The translations under genes were made by a program, and so were the position numbers. From positions 62,001 to 126,000 of the forward strand of contig JAMPEQ010000002.1 of NCBI GenBank assembly GCA_023665085.1: 64,000 nucleotides of DNA, in the 5' to 3' direction. Within the stretch, counting starts at the first letter, position 1; each line of letters begins with the position of its first letter. Below the pieces are notes generated by a model that did not search any database, had not been told where the DNA came from, and was given only the letters and a program-made list of their open reading frames with translations. This stretch comes from Bacteroides sp. Lineage in GTDB: Bacteria > Bacillota > Clostridia > Oscillospirales > Acutalibacteraceae. Positions 9,235 to 18,679 of this stretch are shown here, piece after piece.

Positions 9235-10159
9235 TAAAAAACTCCTTACAAATTTTCACAGCCCTGCCTGCTGCCTGTTCAAAGCCCATAGAATCTACAG
9301 CAAGCACATATGCATTTTCTCTTCTTTTAAACCAAGTAATCTGCCTTTTGGCATAATGCCTTGTTTCCTTTTTCAAGTTTTCAAGTGCATTTTCAAAAGT
9401 TATCTCACCAGCAAAATAAGGCTTAAGCTCTTTGTGACCTATCGCCTGTCTGGATGTTCCCGTTGATTCTGACATCATCTTTCGTGCTTCATCAGCCAAA
9501 CCCAGCTCTGCCATTCTGTCAACTCTCAGGTTAATTCTGTCATAAAGCACCTGCCTGTTATCATATTTCAAAACGAAATACAAGGTGTCATATGGTGAAA
9601 TTTCTCTTTTTGAATTTACATTCTGTTGAGTTTTACTGACACCGGAATAATAAAGCTCAAGTGCCCTTACAACTCTTTTTTTATTGTTTTTATGAATATT
9701 CTTGGCAGCGGCTTCATCTGCTTTTATCAGTTCGTCATAAAGGGTATCAATATCCTTTTGCATAAGATAATCACGAAGCTCAGTATTAACATCAACATTC
9801 TCAAATAAAACATTGTCAACGAGGCTGTCAATAAATAAACCTGTGCCTCCGACAATTACAGGTATCTTACCGCGAGCAGTTATATCATCAATCTTTTTTC
9901 TTGCCAGCTCACACCAAAGAGCAACTGAAAAATTTTCATCAGGCGACAAAAATTCTATTAGGTGATGCGGTATCTGTGACGTCTCCTCCTTGGTAGGAGC
10001 TGCTGTAGCTATTGACATTCCCTTATATACCTGCATAGAATCAGCAGAAATTACCTCACCATTTATTGCCTTTGCAATTTCTATTCCTATTGCAGTTTTT
10101 CCTGAAGCAGTAGGCCCTGCAACAACAATAATTTTCTTTTTATTATCCTTGCTAATCAT
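9227..10159 (-). CDS. miaA: tRNA dimethylallyltransferase
   Basis: Adds the dimethylallyl group from DMAPP to N6 of A37 in tRNAs reading UNN codons; MiaB (also in this run) then methylthiolates the product. The P-loop GPTASGKT is near residue 12, followed by DSMQVY and the conserved GGTGLF segment. About 310 residues, normal for the family. I take the ATG at 10159, 2 bases past the mutL stop; a TTG at 10165 overlapping that stop is an alternative. There is no strong ribosome binding site, so coupling to mutL translation is likely. Confidence 0.95.
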   Translation of the reverse strand: MISKDNKKKIIVVAGPTASGKTAIGIEIAKAINGEVISADSMQVYKGMSIATAAPTKEETSQIPHHLIEFLSPDENFSVALWCELARKKIDDITARGKIPVIVGGTGLFIDSLVDNVLFENVDVNTELRDYLMQKDIDTLYDELIKADEAAAKNIHKNNKKRVVRALELYYSGVSKTQQNVNSKREISPYDTLYFVLKYDNRQVLYDRINLRVDRMAELGLADEARKMMSESTGTSRQAIGHKELKPYFAGEITFENALENLKKETRHYAKRQITWFKRRENAYVLAVDSMGFEQAAGRAVKICKEFFNG

Positions 10160-10161
10160 AT

Positions 10162-12102
10162 TCAAACCCTGCCAAACTGCTTTTCAATATCATATTTTGA
10201 TATTTTTATAAAAACAGGTCTGCCATGAGGACAAAATCTTATCTGTGGCATAGAAAGAAGCTTTTTCACAAACAACTCTTGTTCCTGAGGCGATGTAAAA
10301 TCTCCTGCCTTAACAGCTCCTCTGCATGAAGCCGAATGATAAATCCAATCAATTTTATCCGGTGTGATATCCGTTTTATGTTCAAGCAGCTTCTGTGCAA
10401 TTTCAGTGATTAAATCCTTAACATCACTGTCACCAACCAAAGCAGGAATCGATCTTACTATAACAGCACTACCACCGAATTCTTCTATTTCAAAACCGCA
10501 CTGCAGGAGCAAATCTTCATTTTCGGTAACTGCATTGAATTCATCCTTGGTCAAATTCACGGCAACAGGTGACAAAAGCATCTGCACTTCAACAGTTGAC
10601 TGAGCCTTAAAGTTTTCATAATTCATACGCTCATGAGCAGCGTGCTTGTCAATAAAATAAAGCTCTTTTTCAATTTCAATAATAATATAGGTTTTAAACG
10701 CTTCACCTATAAGACGAAAATTTATATCTTGATTTTTTTCTTCGTTATCATCAATTATATCTATATTACTGCTGCTATCAGCTTGTTCATGTTGTGACTG
10801 TATAATAATCTGTTCAAAGTTCGTCTTCTGCTCTTTATTTAATACCTTATCAGTTACAGCTGTTTCGGATAACTCTTCTGTTTCTAAAATTTCGGATTCA
10901 TTATCAGATTCGTCAGCATCCAGCTTGTATTCTGCAACAGGTGAATTAACATGACTAAAACTATTGTAATGCACTGAGCTGAATGTTTGCTGAACAGGAG
11001 CAGGTGCTTTTTTCTTAAAGAAATCAAGCTTGGCCTTGTACTCTCTCTCATCCTTTGCAGGAGCATTGTATATCTGCTCTGCCTTGGCAGAAAAATCAGC
11101 CTCTTTTACTGTTCTGTCACTGTCAACAGCAGATTTCACACCATAGTAAACAAGATTAAATACAGGCTTTTCATTAGCAAAACGCACTTCTATTTTTGCA
11201 GGATGAACATTAACATCCACCAAAGCAGGATTAAGCTGAATATTCAGTACGCACATAGGAAAACGTCCTACCATTATCGTATTTTTATACGCTTGTTCCA
11301 ACGCAGCCATAGCTGTTGCTGATTTAATCAGTCTGTTATTGATAAAGAAGAACTGCATTGATCTGCTTTTTCTTGATGACGCAGGCTTTGAAACAAATCC
11401 TGTAACACGCATATTTTCATATGTATAATCAACCTCAATAAGACCATCTACAGCCTCTTTGCCGAAAACTGAATATATAGCTGACTGAAGATTGCCGTTC
11501 CCCGATGTAATCAAAGTCTGCTTACCGTCTCTGATGAATCTGAAAGAAATTTCCGGGTGCGCTATTGCCATTCTGTCAACCACACCTGCAACTGAATTAC
11601 CTTCTGTTACATCCTTTTTTAAAAACTTCATTCTGGCTGGAGTGTTAAAGAAAATATCCCTGACAACTATTGTTGTACCTTTAGGACAGCCTGCCTCATC
11701 AAAATCAAGCTCTTCTCCGCCTGCAATTTCATATCTTGTGCCGACGTTTTCATTTTCGCCTCTTGTAAGAAGTTCTACCTTTGACACCGCTGAAATTGAT
11801 GCCATTGCTTCGCCTCTGAAGCCAAGAGTTGAAATAGAATTAAGATCATCTTTAGTAGATATCTTGCTGGTAGCATGGGATATAAAAACTTTTTTAATCT
11901 GACTTTTATCTATGCCGCAGCCATCGTCTGTAATTCTTATATAAGTTGTACCGCCGTTTTTAATTTCAACAGTTATATTCTTTGCCTTTGCATCAATAGA
12001 ATTTTCTATCATTTCTTTAACGATAGACGAAGGTCTTTCAACTACCTCTCCTGCTGCAATAAGCTGATATATCTCTTTTGGCAATATATTAATTTCAGGC
12101 AT
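10162..12102 (-). CDS. mutL: DNA mismatch repair protein MutL (endonuclease type)
   Basis: GHKL ATPase that links MutS mismatch recognition to strand incision. N-terminal ATPase motifs are EMIENSIDA, DDGCGI and GFRGEA. A low-complexity acidic linker (residues about 345-450) leads to the dimerisation domain with DKHAAHERMNYE, matching the DQHAx2Ex4E metal site of MutL proteins that nick DNA themselves, as in bacteria lacking MutH; a C-terminal CPHGRP motif also belongs to that site. The start at 12102 gives 646 residues and has AGGGAGG 7 bases upstream; the longer frame would contain it. Confidence 0.96.
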   Translation of the reverse strand: MPEINILPKEIYQLIAAGEVVERPSSIVKEMIENSIDAKAKNITVEIKNGGTTYIRITDDGCGIDKSQIKKVFISHATSKISTKDDLNSISTLGFRGEAMASISAVSKVELLTRGENENVGTRYEIAGGEELDFDEAGCPKGTTIVVRDIFFNTPARMKFLKKDVTEGNSVAGVVDRMAIAHPEISFRFIRDGKQTLITSGNGNLQSAIYSVFGKEAVDGLIEVDYTYENMRVTGFVSKPASSRKSRSMQFFFINNRLIKSATAMAALEQAYKNTIMVGRFPMCVLNIQLNPALVDVNVHPAKIEVRFANEKPVFNLVYYGVKSAVDSDRTVKEADFSAKAEQIYNAPAKDEREYKAKLDFFKKKAPAPVQQTFSSVHYNSFSHVNSPVAEYKLDADESDNESEILETEELSETAVTDKVLNKEQKTNFEQIIIQSQHEQADSSSNIDIIDDNEEKNQDINFRLIGEAFKTYIIIEIEKELYFIDKHAAHERMNYENFKAQSTVEVQMLLSPVAVNLTKDEFNAVTENEDLLLQCGFEIEEFGGSAVIVRSIPALVGDSDVKDLITEIAQKLLEHKTDITPDKIDWIYHSASCRGAVKAGDFTSPQEQELFVKKLLSMPQIRFCPHGRPVFIKISKYDIEKQFGRV

Positions 12103-12125
12103 CGAAAAACCTCCCTTCTGCAAAT

Positions 12126-14765
12126 TTATGCAAATTCTTCAGCTTTTTTCTTTATATCATAAAGAGTTTGCATAGCTTCAATAGGTGTTAAAGTATTTAC
12201 ATCTATTGCTTTAAGTATTTCAATAATTTCCTGCCTTCCGTTAGCAAGGAAATTATACTGTATTTCATTTTCGTTTTCCTCTTCAACAATGCTGTCATCA
12301 GCCTTAAACTCAATAGGAACTGCATTCTTTTCAAGCTCTTTGAGGATAATCTTGGCTCTTCTGACAACAGTGTCAGGAACACCTGCAAGCTTGGCAACTT
12401 CTATACCAAAGCTTTGGTCTGCACCTCCGCGAACAATTCTGCGAAGGAAAGTAATATCATCACCGCGTTTTTTTACTGCAATTGAATAATTCTTTACGCC
12501 CTCTATCATACCCTCCATAGCTGTGAGCTCATGATAGTGGGTTGCAAAAAGTGACTTTGCACCCAAACTGTTTTTCTTGCAAACAAATTCAAGTACTGCT
12601 CTTGCAATACTCATTCCGTCAAAGGTTGATGTACCTCTTCCGATTTCATCAAGTATGATGAGTGACGAAGATGTAGCATCCTTAAGTATTGTTGCCACCT
12701 CGTTCATTTCAACCATGAAGGTAGACTGACCTGTAGCCAAATCATCACTTGCACCAACTCTTGTAAATATGGCATCGACGATACCTAACTTTGCACTTTT
12801 TGCAGGAACAAAAGAGCCTATCTGAGCCAGCAGAGAAATCAAAGCAATCTGCCTCATATATGTTGACTTACCTGCCATATTAGGTCCTGTAATAATCGAA
12901 CAGCGATTTTCCGACATATCAAGCAGCGTATCGTTTGAAACAAAAGGTGCATCCTCCAGCAAAGCCTCAACAACAGGATGTCTGCCCTCTTTAATATCAA
13001 TAACACCGTCATTTGAAATAATAGGACATGTATAATTATTATTTACTGCAACCTGTGCCAAAGACGAAAGCACATCAAGATTAGCAATGCTTTTTGCCGT
13101 TTTCTGAATTCTTGGAAGCTCACCTGAAATAATATCTCTTACAGAAGAGAATACTTCATATTCAAGTGCAACGCATCTGTCTTTTGCACCAATAATTCTG
13201 CCCTCAAGCTCCTTAAGCTCCTGTGTTATATATCTTTCGCAGTTTGCAAGTGTTTGTTTTCTTATGTATGTTTCAGGAACTAAATCCTTATAAGAATTCG
13301 TTACTTCTATATAATAACCGAATACTCTGTTATACCCAACCTTAAGCTTTGGAATACCCGTAAGCTCTCTTTGCTCGGCTTCTATTGATGCAATCACACC
13401 TGCACCATCGGTCATTATTGATTTAAGTGAGTCAATCTCTGCGTTGTAGCCATCTTTTATCATACCGCCCTCACGAACAGAAAAAGGCGGTTCATCTACA
13501 ATTGAATTTTGAATGAGAGCACATACATCCTCAAGCAAATCAATAGAATTATAAATATCTTTCAGCAAAGCAGAAGCAGAAGCTGCCAGATTTGATTTTA
13601 GTTCAGGAAGCTTTTCGATAGTGTACTGAAGTGACTTAAGCTCCTTAGCATTTGCAGTACCGTATACAATACGCGTCATAAGTCTTTCAATGTCGTTTAC
13701 TCCTGTAAGTGCCTCTCTTACAGAATCCCTCATCATAGGGCTGTCCACAAGCTGAGCAACTGCATTCTGACGCTTAACAATCTTAGGTATTGACATAAGA
13801 GGTCTTTCAATCCACGACTTAATCATACGCTTACCCATGGCAGTCTTGGTCTTGTCAATAACCCAAAGAAGAGAATGCTTTTTATCACCTGTCATCATTG
13901 ATTTTGTAAGCTCTAAATTACGCCTTGCACTGATATCAAGCTTCATATACTGCTCATCATCATAGAAATCAATTTCTGACGGAGTTTCAATTTCATCTTT
14001 TTTTTGTGTATCCTTAAGATATTTGATTACAGAGCCCAGTGCAGATACGCAAGCCTTGCTGCGACCTACACCCAAAGAGGAAATTTCTTCTTTCTTAAGC
14101 GTATCAATAATAAGCTGTGTGCAAAAACTGAAATCAAAACTCTCATCATCAAGTACTTCAACACTTGCATTAATTCTTTTGGCAAAGGCTTCAAGATTGC
14201 TTAAATCAAGTGCTTTAGAATTTATTATAAGCTCTTTCGGCGAATATGTAGAAAGCTGATTAACAAGCTTGTTTTCAATATCATTTCCTGTCAATGCAGT
14301 AATATGGAACTCACCTGTTGAAACATCTGCAAAGCAGATACCCAGCTCTTTTTCTCCGTAACATATTGAGCAAAGATAATTATTCGCACCATCCTCCAGC
14401 ATATTGCCTTCAATAACAGTACCCGGAGTTATGACTCTTATGACATCTCTTTTTACAAGTCCCTTAACCTTAGAAGGATCTTCCATCTGCTCACATATAG
14501 CTACCTTATAGCCTCGCGACACAAGCTTGGCAATATAGTTATCGGCACTATGAAAAGGAACACCGCACATAGGAGCTTTTTCACCCTGGCCGCAATCTCT
14601 GCCGGTCAGGACCAAATCAAGCTCTTTTGAAGCCGTTTTTGCATCCTCAAAAAACATCTCATAAAAGTCACCAAGGCGAAAAAACAAAATGGTGTCGCCA
14701 TATTTACTTTTTATGTCAAAATACTGAAGCATCATTGGAGACAGCTTGCCATCATTCTTTGCCAT
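12126..14765 (-). CDS. mutS: DNA mismatch repair protein MutS
   Basis: Recognises base mismatches and small loops and recruits MutL. 879 residues with the N-terminal mismatch-binding domain (GDFYEMF, the Phe-x-Glu motif), connector, lever/clamp regions and ABC-type ATPase with Walker A GPNMAGKST near residue 627, Walker B LIILDEIGRGTS and the ATHYHEL histidine. The C-terminus has the short helix-turn-helix dimer region. The ATG at 14765 has GAGAGG about 11 bases upstream. mutL follows 23 bases downstream. Confidence 0.97.
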   Translation of the reverse strand: MAKNDGKLSPMMLQYFDIKSKYGDTILFFRLGDFYEMFFEDAKTASKELDLVLTGRDCGQGEKAPMCGVPFHSADNYIAKLVSRGYKVAICEQMEDPSKVKGLVKRDVIRVITPGTVIEGNMLEDGANNYLCSICYGEKELGICFADVSTGEFHITALTGNDIENKLVNQLSTYSPKELIINSKALDLSNLEAFAKRINASVEVLDDESFDFSFCTQLIIDTLKKEEISSLGVGRSKACVSALGSVIKYLKDTQKKDEIETPSEIDFYDDEQYMKLDISARRNLELTKSMMTGDKKHSLLWVIDKTKTAMGKRMIKSWIERPLMSIPKIVKRQNAVAQLVDSPMMRDSVREALTGVNDIERLMTRIVYGTANAKELKSLQYTIEKLPELKSNLAASASALLKDIYNSIDLLEDVCALIQNSIVDEPPFSVREGGMIKDGYNAEIDSLKSIMTDGAGVIASIEAEQRELTGIPKLKVGYNRVFGYYIEVTNSYKDLVPETYIRKQTLANCERYITQELKELEGRIIGAKDRCVALEYEVFSSVRDIISGELPRIQKTAKSIANLDVLSSLAQVAVNNNYTCPIISNDGVIDIKEGRHPVVEALLEDAPFVSNDTLLDMSENRCSIITGPNMAGKSTYMRQIALISLLAQIGSFVPAKSAKLGIVDAIFTRVGASDDLATGQSTFMVEMNEVATILKDATSSSLIILDEIGRGTSTFDGMSIARAVLEFVCKKNSLGAKSLFATHYHELTAMEGMIEGVKNYSIAVKKRGDDITFLRRIVRGGADQSFGIEVAKLAGVPDTVVRRAKIILKELEKNAVPIEFKADDSIVEEENENEIQYNFLANGRQEIIEILKAIDVNTLTPIEAMQTLYDIKKKAEEFA

Positions 14766-14796
14766 ATGTTTTCTTACCTCTCATCACCTGAATACC

Positions 14797-14824
14797 GGAC
14801 AGCCGAATATTAATTCAGCTGTCC
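14797..14824 (-). other. Intergenic hairpin between the ylbF-like gene and mutS
   Basis: In the 90-base gap upstream of mutS, GGACAGC and GCTGTCC form the base of an imperfect 12-bp stem with a short loop. No T-run follows on either strand, so it does not look like a standard terminator; it could be an mRNA-processing or stability element. Function unknown. Confidence 0.35.
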
Positions 14825-14855
14825 TCTACTCTGTTTAAATTTTTGCCGCTGTATT

Positions 14856-15269
14856 TTAGTGGCAGCCGCCGCATGTGCAGCAGTCATGTGTACAGCCGTC
14901 TTCTTTAGGAAGTTCACATGTTGCAGCATCCTGACCGTCAAAGAAAAGACCAATCATGCCGCTGATATACTTAGCAAGCTCTTCCATCTCTGCAGCTGCT
15001 GCAGAATACTTCTGCATATTTTCGCCTTCCATAATTTCGCCGTAGAGCTTTTCGTAATCCTTCTGAAGCTCGGCAATTCTTTCCTGAGATGCCTCTTCGC
15101 CCTTCTGAGCCTCCTGCTGATACTTAAGTGAGATAAGCTGCATTTCCTGCATCTGCTGCTGAAGCTTTTCATCTGCATCATTTGCAGCAGCCGCTTTCTG
15201 TAATGCAGTAAAACGCTCATCTTTCTGAATTTCCTTGCCTAATTCTCTAAGTGCTGATTCAATACTCAT
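14856..15269 (-). CDS. YlbF/YmcA-family protein with cysteine-rich tail
   Basis: Helical protein of the Com_YlbF (PF06133-like) family. In Bacillus, YlbF and YmcA with YaaT form an Fe-S-containing complex that affects RNase Y-dependent mRNA maturation. Residues 1-110 are strongly helical (ALRELGKEI; the Gln/Glu-rich segment; LAKYISGMIGLFFDG). The last 15 or so residues hold a cluster, CTHDCCTCGGCH, likely to bind metal or an Fe-S cluster. An AGGAG site precedes the ATG; the gene lies 2 bases after the miaB stop and before mutS. The molecular role here is inferred from the family only. Confidence 0.75.
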   Translation of the reverse strand: MSIESALRELGKEIQKDERFTALQKAAAANDADEKLQQQMQEMQLISLKYQQEAQKGEEASQERIAELQKDYEKLYGEIMEGENMQKYSAAAAEMEELAKYISGMIGLFFDGQDAATCELPKEDGCTHDCCTCGGCH

Positions 15270-15271
15270 AA

Positions 15272-16708
15272 TTATTTCTCCTTTACAAGTTCGCCCCTCA
15301 TAACAAAAGTCAGAGGTTCAATTACTTTAATATTTTGAAAGGTTCCGATAAGGCTTTCGTCACCCTCAAATTCTATAATCAAATTGCCGTCATTTCTTGC
15401 AGCAATATAATTATCACCAAGCTTACCCTTGCCGTAAACATAGCATTTATAGGTTTTGTCCTTATGCAGTGCCATTTGACCTGCACTTATTTTTTCCTGT
15501 AAATCAGTAAGCTCCTTAAACCATTTTGATTTTTCTTCCACAGAAATCGGATCAGGCATCTCCGCTGCAGGAGTACCCTTTCTTTTTGAGTAAATAAATG
15601 TGAAAAGTGATGTTGCTTTTATTTCCTCAACAAGTGAAAGTGTCTGCTTAAAATCTTCATATGTTTCACCGGGAAATCCGACAATAATATCACTGGTAAT
15701 TGAAAGCTCATCACCCATAAGGCTTTTTGCATAATTGATAAGCTCAAGATACTGTTCACGGTTATAGTGCCTGTTCATTGCCTTGAGCACTCTGTCACTT
15801 CCGCTTTGGAAAGGAAGATGAAGATGCTGTGCTACTTTATCGCACGAAGCCATTGTATCTATAAGCTCATGAGTACAGTCCTTTGGATGACTCGTCATAA
15901 ATCTGATTCTGAAATCACCGTCAAGATCATTAAGCTCCCTTAGAAGCTGTGAAAAGCTCACCTGAGGAACTAAATCCTTACCATAGGAATTAACATTCTG
16001 CCCTAAAAGAGTAATCTCCTTATATCCCTGCGAAACGAGTTCTTTAAACTCATTCACAATATCTGTTTTTTCTCTGCTTCTTTCCCTTCCGCGAACATAC
16101 GGAACAATGCAGTAGGTACAGAAATTGTTACATCCATACATAATAGGCAGCCATGCCTTTGCATCATTATCACGCTTTACAGGAACGCCCTCAGCAATTG
16201 CCCCGTCCATATCAGGAATTTCAAAAACACGTTTTCTTCCTGTCAGTGCCCTGTATAATAATTCAGGAAGCTGATGAATAACATGAGTTCCGAAAACAAG
16301 ATCGACAAATGGATAAGACTGCTTTATTTTATCGGCAATATGCTTCTGCTGCATCATACATCCGCAAAGTGCAATTACAGCATCGGAATTTTCGCGTTTA
16401 TAGCTTTTCAGTGAGCCTACGTTGCCAAAAACTCTGTCCTCAGCATGCTCTCTCACAGCACAGGTATTGAATACAATAAGCTTAGCTTCAAGTCTGTTTT
16501 CAGTAAAAGCATACCCCATCTGCTCAAGCATACCCTTAATTTTCTCACTGTCTGCAACATTCTGCTGACAGCCGTAAGTTATTACACATGCTTTTGGCTG
16601 ATTACTGTATTTTGCTGATATTACAGAGCTGACCTTTTGAGAAAATTGATTTTGAATATTCAATTCTTCTTCGCTTACTACAGCTGTTTTTCTTGTCGAA
16701 CTACTCAA
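15272..16708 (-). CDS. miaB: tRNA-2-methylthio-N6-dimethylallyladenosine synthase
   Basis: Radical-SAM methylthiotransferase that converts i6A37 to ms2i6A37 in tRNA. 478 residues: N-terminal UPF0004 domain with three cluster cysteines (YGCQQN, NTCAVR, CGCMMQ), radical-SAM CNNFCTYC, and a C-terminal TRAM domain. The start appears to be TTG at 16708, with AAGAGG 8 bases upstream; no ATG fits better. It is the first gene of the long minus-strand run and lies behind a good promoter (16750-16778). Confidence 0.96.
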   Translation of the reverse strand: MSSSTRKTAVVSEEELNIQNQFSQKVSSVISAKYSNQPKACVITYGCQQNVADSEKIKGMLEQMGYAFTENRLEAKLIVFNTCAVREHAEDRVFGNVGSLKSYKRENSDAVIALCGCMMQQKHIADKIKQSYPFVDLVFGTHVIHQLPELLYRALTGRKRVFEIPDMDGAIAEGVPVKRDNDAKAWLPIMYGCNNFCTYCIVPYVRGRERSREKTDIVNEFKELVSQGYKEITLLGQNVNSYGKDLVPQVSFSQLLRELNDLDGDFRIRFMTSHPKDCTHELIDTMASCDKVAQHLHLPFQSGSDRVLKAMNRHYNREQYLELINYAKSLMGDELSITSDIIVGFPGETYEDFKQTLSLVEEIKATSLFTFIYSKRKGTPAAEMPDPISVEEKSKWFKELTDLQEKISAGQMALHKDKTYKCYVYGKGKLGDNYIAARNDGNLIIEFEGDESLIGTFQNIKVIEPLTFVMRGELVKEK

Positions 16709-16749
16709 TTTATTTACCTCTTGGCATAGTTATTCATTATATGCAATTT

Positions 16750-16778
16750 ATTATAACAAATTAGACTTATATTATCAA
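16750..16778 (-). promoter_or_regulatory. Sigma-A-type promoter of the miaB-to-nfo run
   Basis: TTGATA (16773-16778) and TATAAT (16750-16755) are separated by exactly 17 bases, 42 bases upstream of the miaB TTG start. It is the only strong promoter seen in front of the fourteen-gene run. Confidence 0.7.
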
Positions 16779-16859
16779 TATATAATTATAAATATTTTAA
16801 TAAAATATATTTAATATAAAGCAAAGCAAAATACCGAATGACATATTATACAGTAAAGA

Positions 16860-16888
16860 TTGATTTTTATATAGAAAAATGCTAGAAT
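16860..16888 (+). promoter_or_regulatory. Sigma-A-type promoter of malQ
   Basis: TTGATT (16860-16865) and TAGAAT (16883-16888) with 17-base spacing, 34 bases before the malQ ATG. It is divergent from the miaB promoter in an AT-rich 214-base gap. Confidence 0.6.
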
Positions 16889-16922
16889 ATTGTAACTAAT
16901 ATACAAAAATACAGGTGATTTT

Positions 16923-18443
16923 ATGCTTAACAAAAGAGGTGCAGGAGTTCTTCTCCACATCAGCTCCATGCCGTCAAAATACGGTGTAGGCGTATTTGAC
17001 AGCAATGTAAAAAACTTCATTGACACTATTGCAGATATGGGATTTACATATTGGCAGGTATTGCCTTTCAATCCGCTTGACGATGCTAATTCGCCATATT
17101 GTTCACCCTCTGCCTTTGCAGGAAACTATCTTTTTATTGATCCGCAGGGGCTGGCTGATATGGGGCTTGTAAATGACAATGATGTAAATGAAAACATTTA
17201 CGATGGAACACCCTACACAGCAGATTATGAATTTGCTGCTAAAAAAAGATTGGATCTGCTGAAAAAAGCTTTTTTAAACATAGATAACGAGCTTGCAAAA
17301 CAGATAAAAGAATTTGAAATTGATAATCCGTGGCTTACTGATTACAGTGTATTTATGGCAGTAAAAGAGCAGGAAAATATGAAGCCGTGGTGGGAATGGA
17401 GCAATACCCATGCTCACTATTTTGAGTGTATCAAGGATATTTATTCATATGAAAACTCTGCTGCCTTTTGGAAATTTGTTCAATTTATTTTCTACAAGCA
17501 GTGGTATGAACTAAAAAAATATGCTAACAACAAGGGCATTGCAGTGATAGGTGATATGCCTATTTACGTTGCAATGGACAGCGTTGATGTATGGTCAAAT
17601 CTGCCCATGTTTTTAATTGACGAAAAAACCCTCAAGGTCGAAAAAGTTGCAGGTGTTCCGCCTGATTATTTCAGTGAGAATGGTCAGCTTTGGGGCAATC
17701 CGATATATGACTGGAATAATATGAAAAAAGACGGCTACAATTGGTGGATTTCACGTCTTGGGCACGCATTAAAAACATACGACACGGTAAGAATAGACCA
17801 TTTCAGAGCCTTTGCATCTTATTGGGAAGTTCCTGCAGATTCAGACACTGCCAAAGTAGGAGAATGGAAAAAAGGGCCAGGAATGGACTTGTTTGACAAA
17901 GTATTTGAAGTATACCCTGATGCTCCCATAATTGCAGAAGATTTAGGCGTATTTGGTGAAGATGTTGTAAAACTGCTGAGTGACACAGGTTTCCCGGGAA
18001 TGAAGGTAGTCCAGTTTGGGTTTGATCCGAATTCCGATTCTTCTCATATGCCTCACAACGCTGTGCAAAACAGTATAAACTATGTTGGCACACATGATAA
18101 CAATACTATTCTCGGATGGCTTTGGGAAGCCGGTGAGCAGGAAAGAAAATTCGCACTTGATTATATCGGCTTCAGCGGAAATAACTGGGGTGAGGGCGGC
18201 TACTACAGCCAGTCTTGCAGAAAGGTTACCGAAGCGGTATGGAAAAGCTCTTCAAACATTGCAGTAATTGCTCTTCAGGATATGTGCGGTTTCGGCAGTG
18301 ATGCCAGAATGAATATCCCCGGTGTACCTGAAAAAAACTGGCGTTTCAGAACAACTACAGACACTATAAACAGCATTGACAAGGATTATTTCAGGCATAT
18401 TAATTCACTTTATCGAAGAATGTATCCATCATTAGAAAAATAA
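16923..18443 (+). CDS. malQ: 4-alpha-glucanotransferase (amylomaltase, GH77)
   Basis: Transfers alpha-1,4-glucan segments between malto-oligosaccharides, releasing glucose; acts in the cytosol in starch/maltodextrin or glycogen metabolism. 506 residues, the usual GH77 length. The start MLNKRGAGVLLHISS, the nucleophile region RIDHFRAF, the acid/base region IIAEDLGV and the GTHDNNT segment are all present. AGGTG is placed 6 bases from the ATG. It stands alone between divergent and convergent minus-strand genes with its own promoter and terminator. Confidence 0.96.
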   Translation: MLNKRGAGVLLHISSMPSKYGVGVFDSNVKNFIDTIADMGFTYWQVLPFNPLDDANSPYCSPSAFAGNYLFIDPQGLADMGLVNDNDVNENIYDGTPYTADYEFAAKKRLDLLKKAFLNIDNELAKQIKEFEIDNPWLTDYSVFMAVKEQENMKPWWEWSNTHAHYFECIKDIYSYENSAAFWKFVQFIFYKQWYELKKYANNKGIAVIGDMPIYVAMDSVDVWSNLPMFLIDEKTLKVEKVAGVPPDYFSENGQLWGNPIYDWNNMKKDGYNWWISRLGHALKTYDTVRIDHFRAFASYWEVPADSDTAKVGEWKKGPGMDLFDKVFEVYPDAPIIAEDLGVFGEDVVKLLSDTGFPGMKVVQFGFDPNSDSSHMPHNAVQNSINYVGTHDNNTILGWLWEAGEQERKFALDYIGFSGNNWGEGGYYSQSCRKVTEAVWKSSSNIAVIALQDMCGFGSDARMNIPGVPEKNWRFRTTTDTINSIDKDYFRHINSLYRRMYPSLEK

Positions 18444-18449
18444 AAAAAC

Positions 18450-18488
18450 AGCACGGTTTCAGAGTTAAATCTTAACCGTGCTTTTTTT
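18450..18488 (+). terminator. Intrinsic terminator of malQ
   Basis: AGCACGGTT (18450-18458) pairs with AACCGTGCT (18473-18481), followed by a T-run. It begins 6 bases after the malQ stop codon. Confidence 0.9.
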
Positions 18489-18493
18489 ATAAC

Positions 18494-18667
18494 TTAGGCA
18501 TATCCCCACATTAACAGTTCCCACTTACCATTATCTGTCCTTGCAAGATACCATCTCCATCCGTCATAGTTTGAATCAAAATTTAACCATGAATGGATAA
18601 TGGAACAAGTCCACTTTTCGTAGAACAAACATACGATGCAGATAACTGCATCGTATGTCAGCGGCAT
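18494..18667 (-). pseudogene. Tryptophan-rich 57-codon frame, probable gene remnant
   Basis: An ATG-to-TAA frame of 57 codons. The last 40 or so residues look like real protein sequence (YDGWRWYLARTDNGKWELL, six Trp in total) and resemble the C-terminal end of a larger extracellular protein. The first 14 or so residues are encoded by the perfect inverted repeat at 18629-18658 and look arbitrary. No ribosome binding site precedes the ATG. I read this as the tail of a deleted gene, with the hairpin marking the junction; a genuine small protein is less likely. Confidence 0.3.
18629..18658 (-). terminator. Perfect 13-bp inverted repeat downstream of the cysteine-rich gene
   Basis: ACATACGATGCAG and CTGCATCGTATGT form a perfect stem with the loop ATAA, 22 bases past the stop of the cysteine-rich gene (minus strand). 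The minus-strand continuation is TTGTTC, a weak U-run, so this is a plausible but imperfect terminator. Confidence 0.5.
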
Positions 18668-18679
18668 AATATAATTTAA

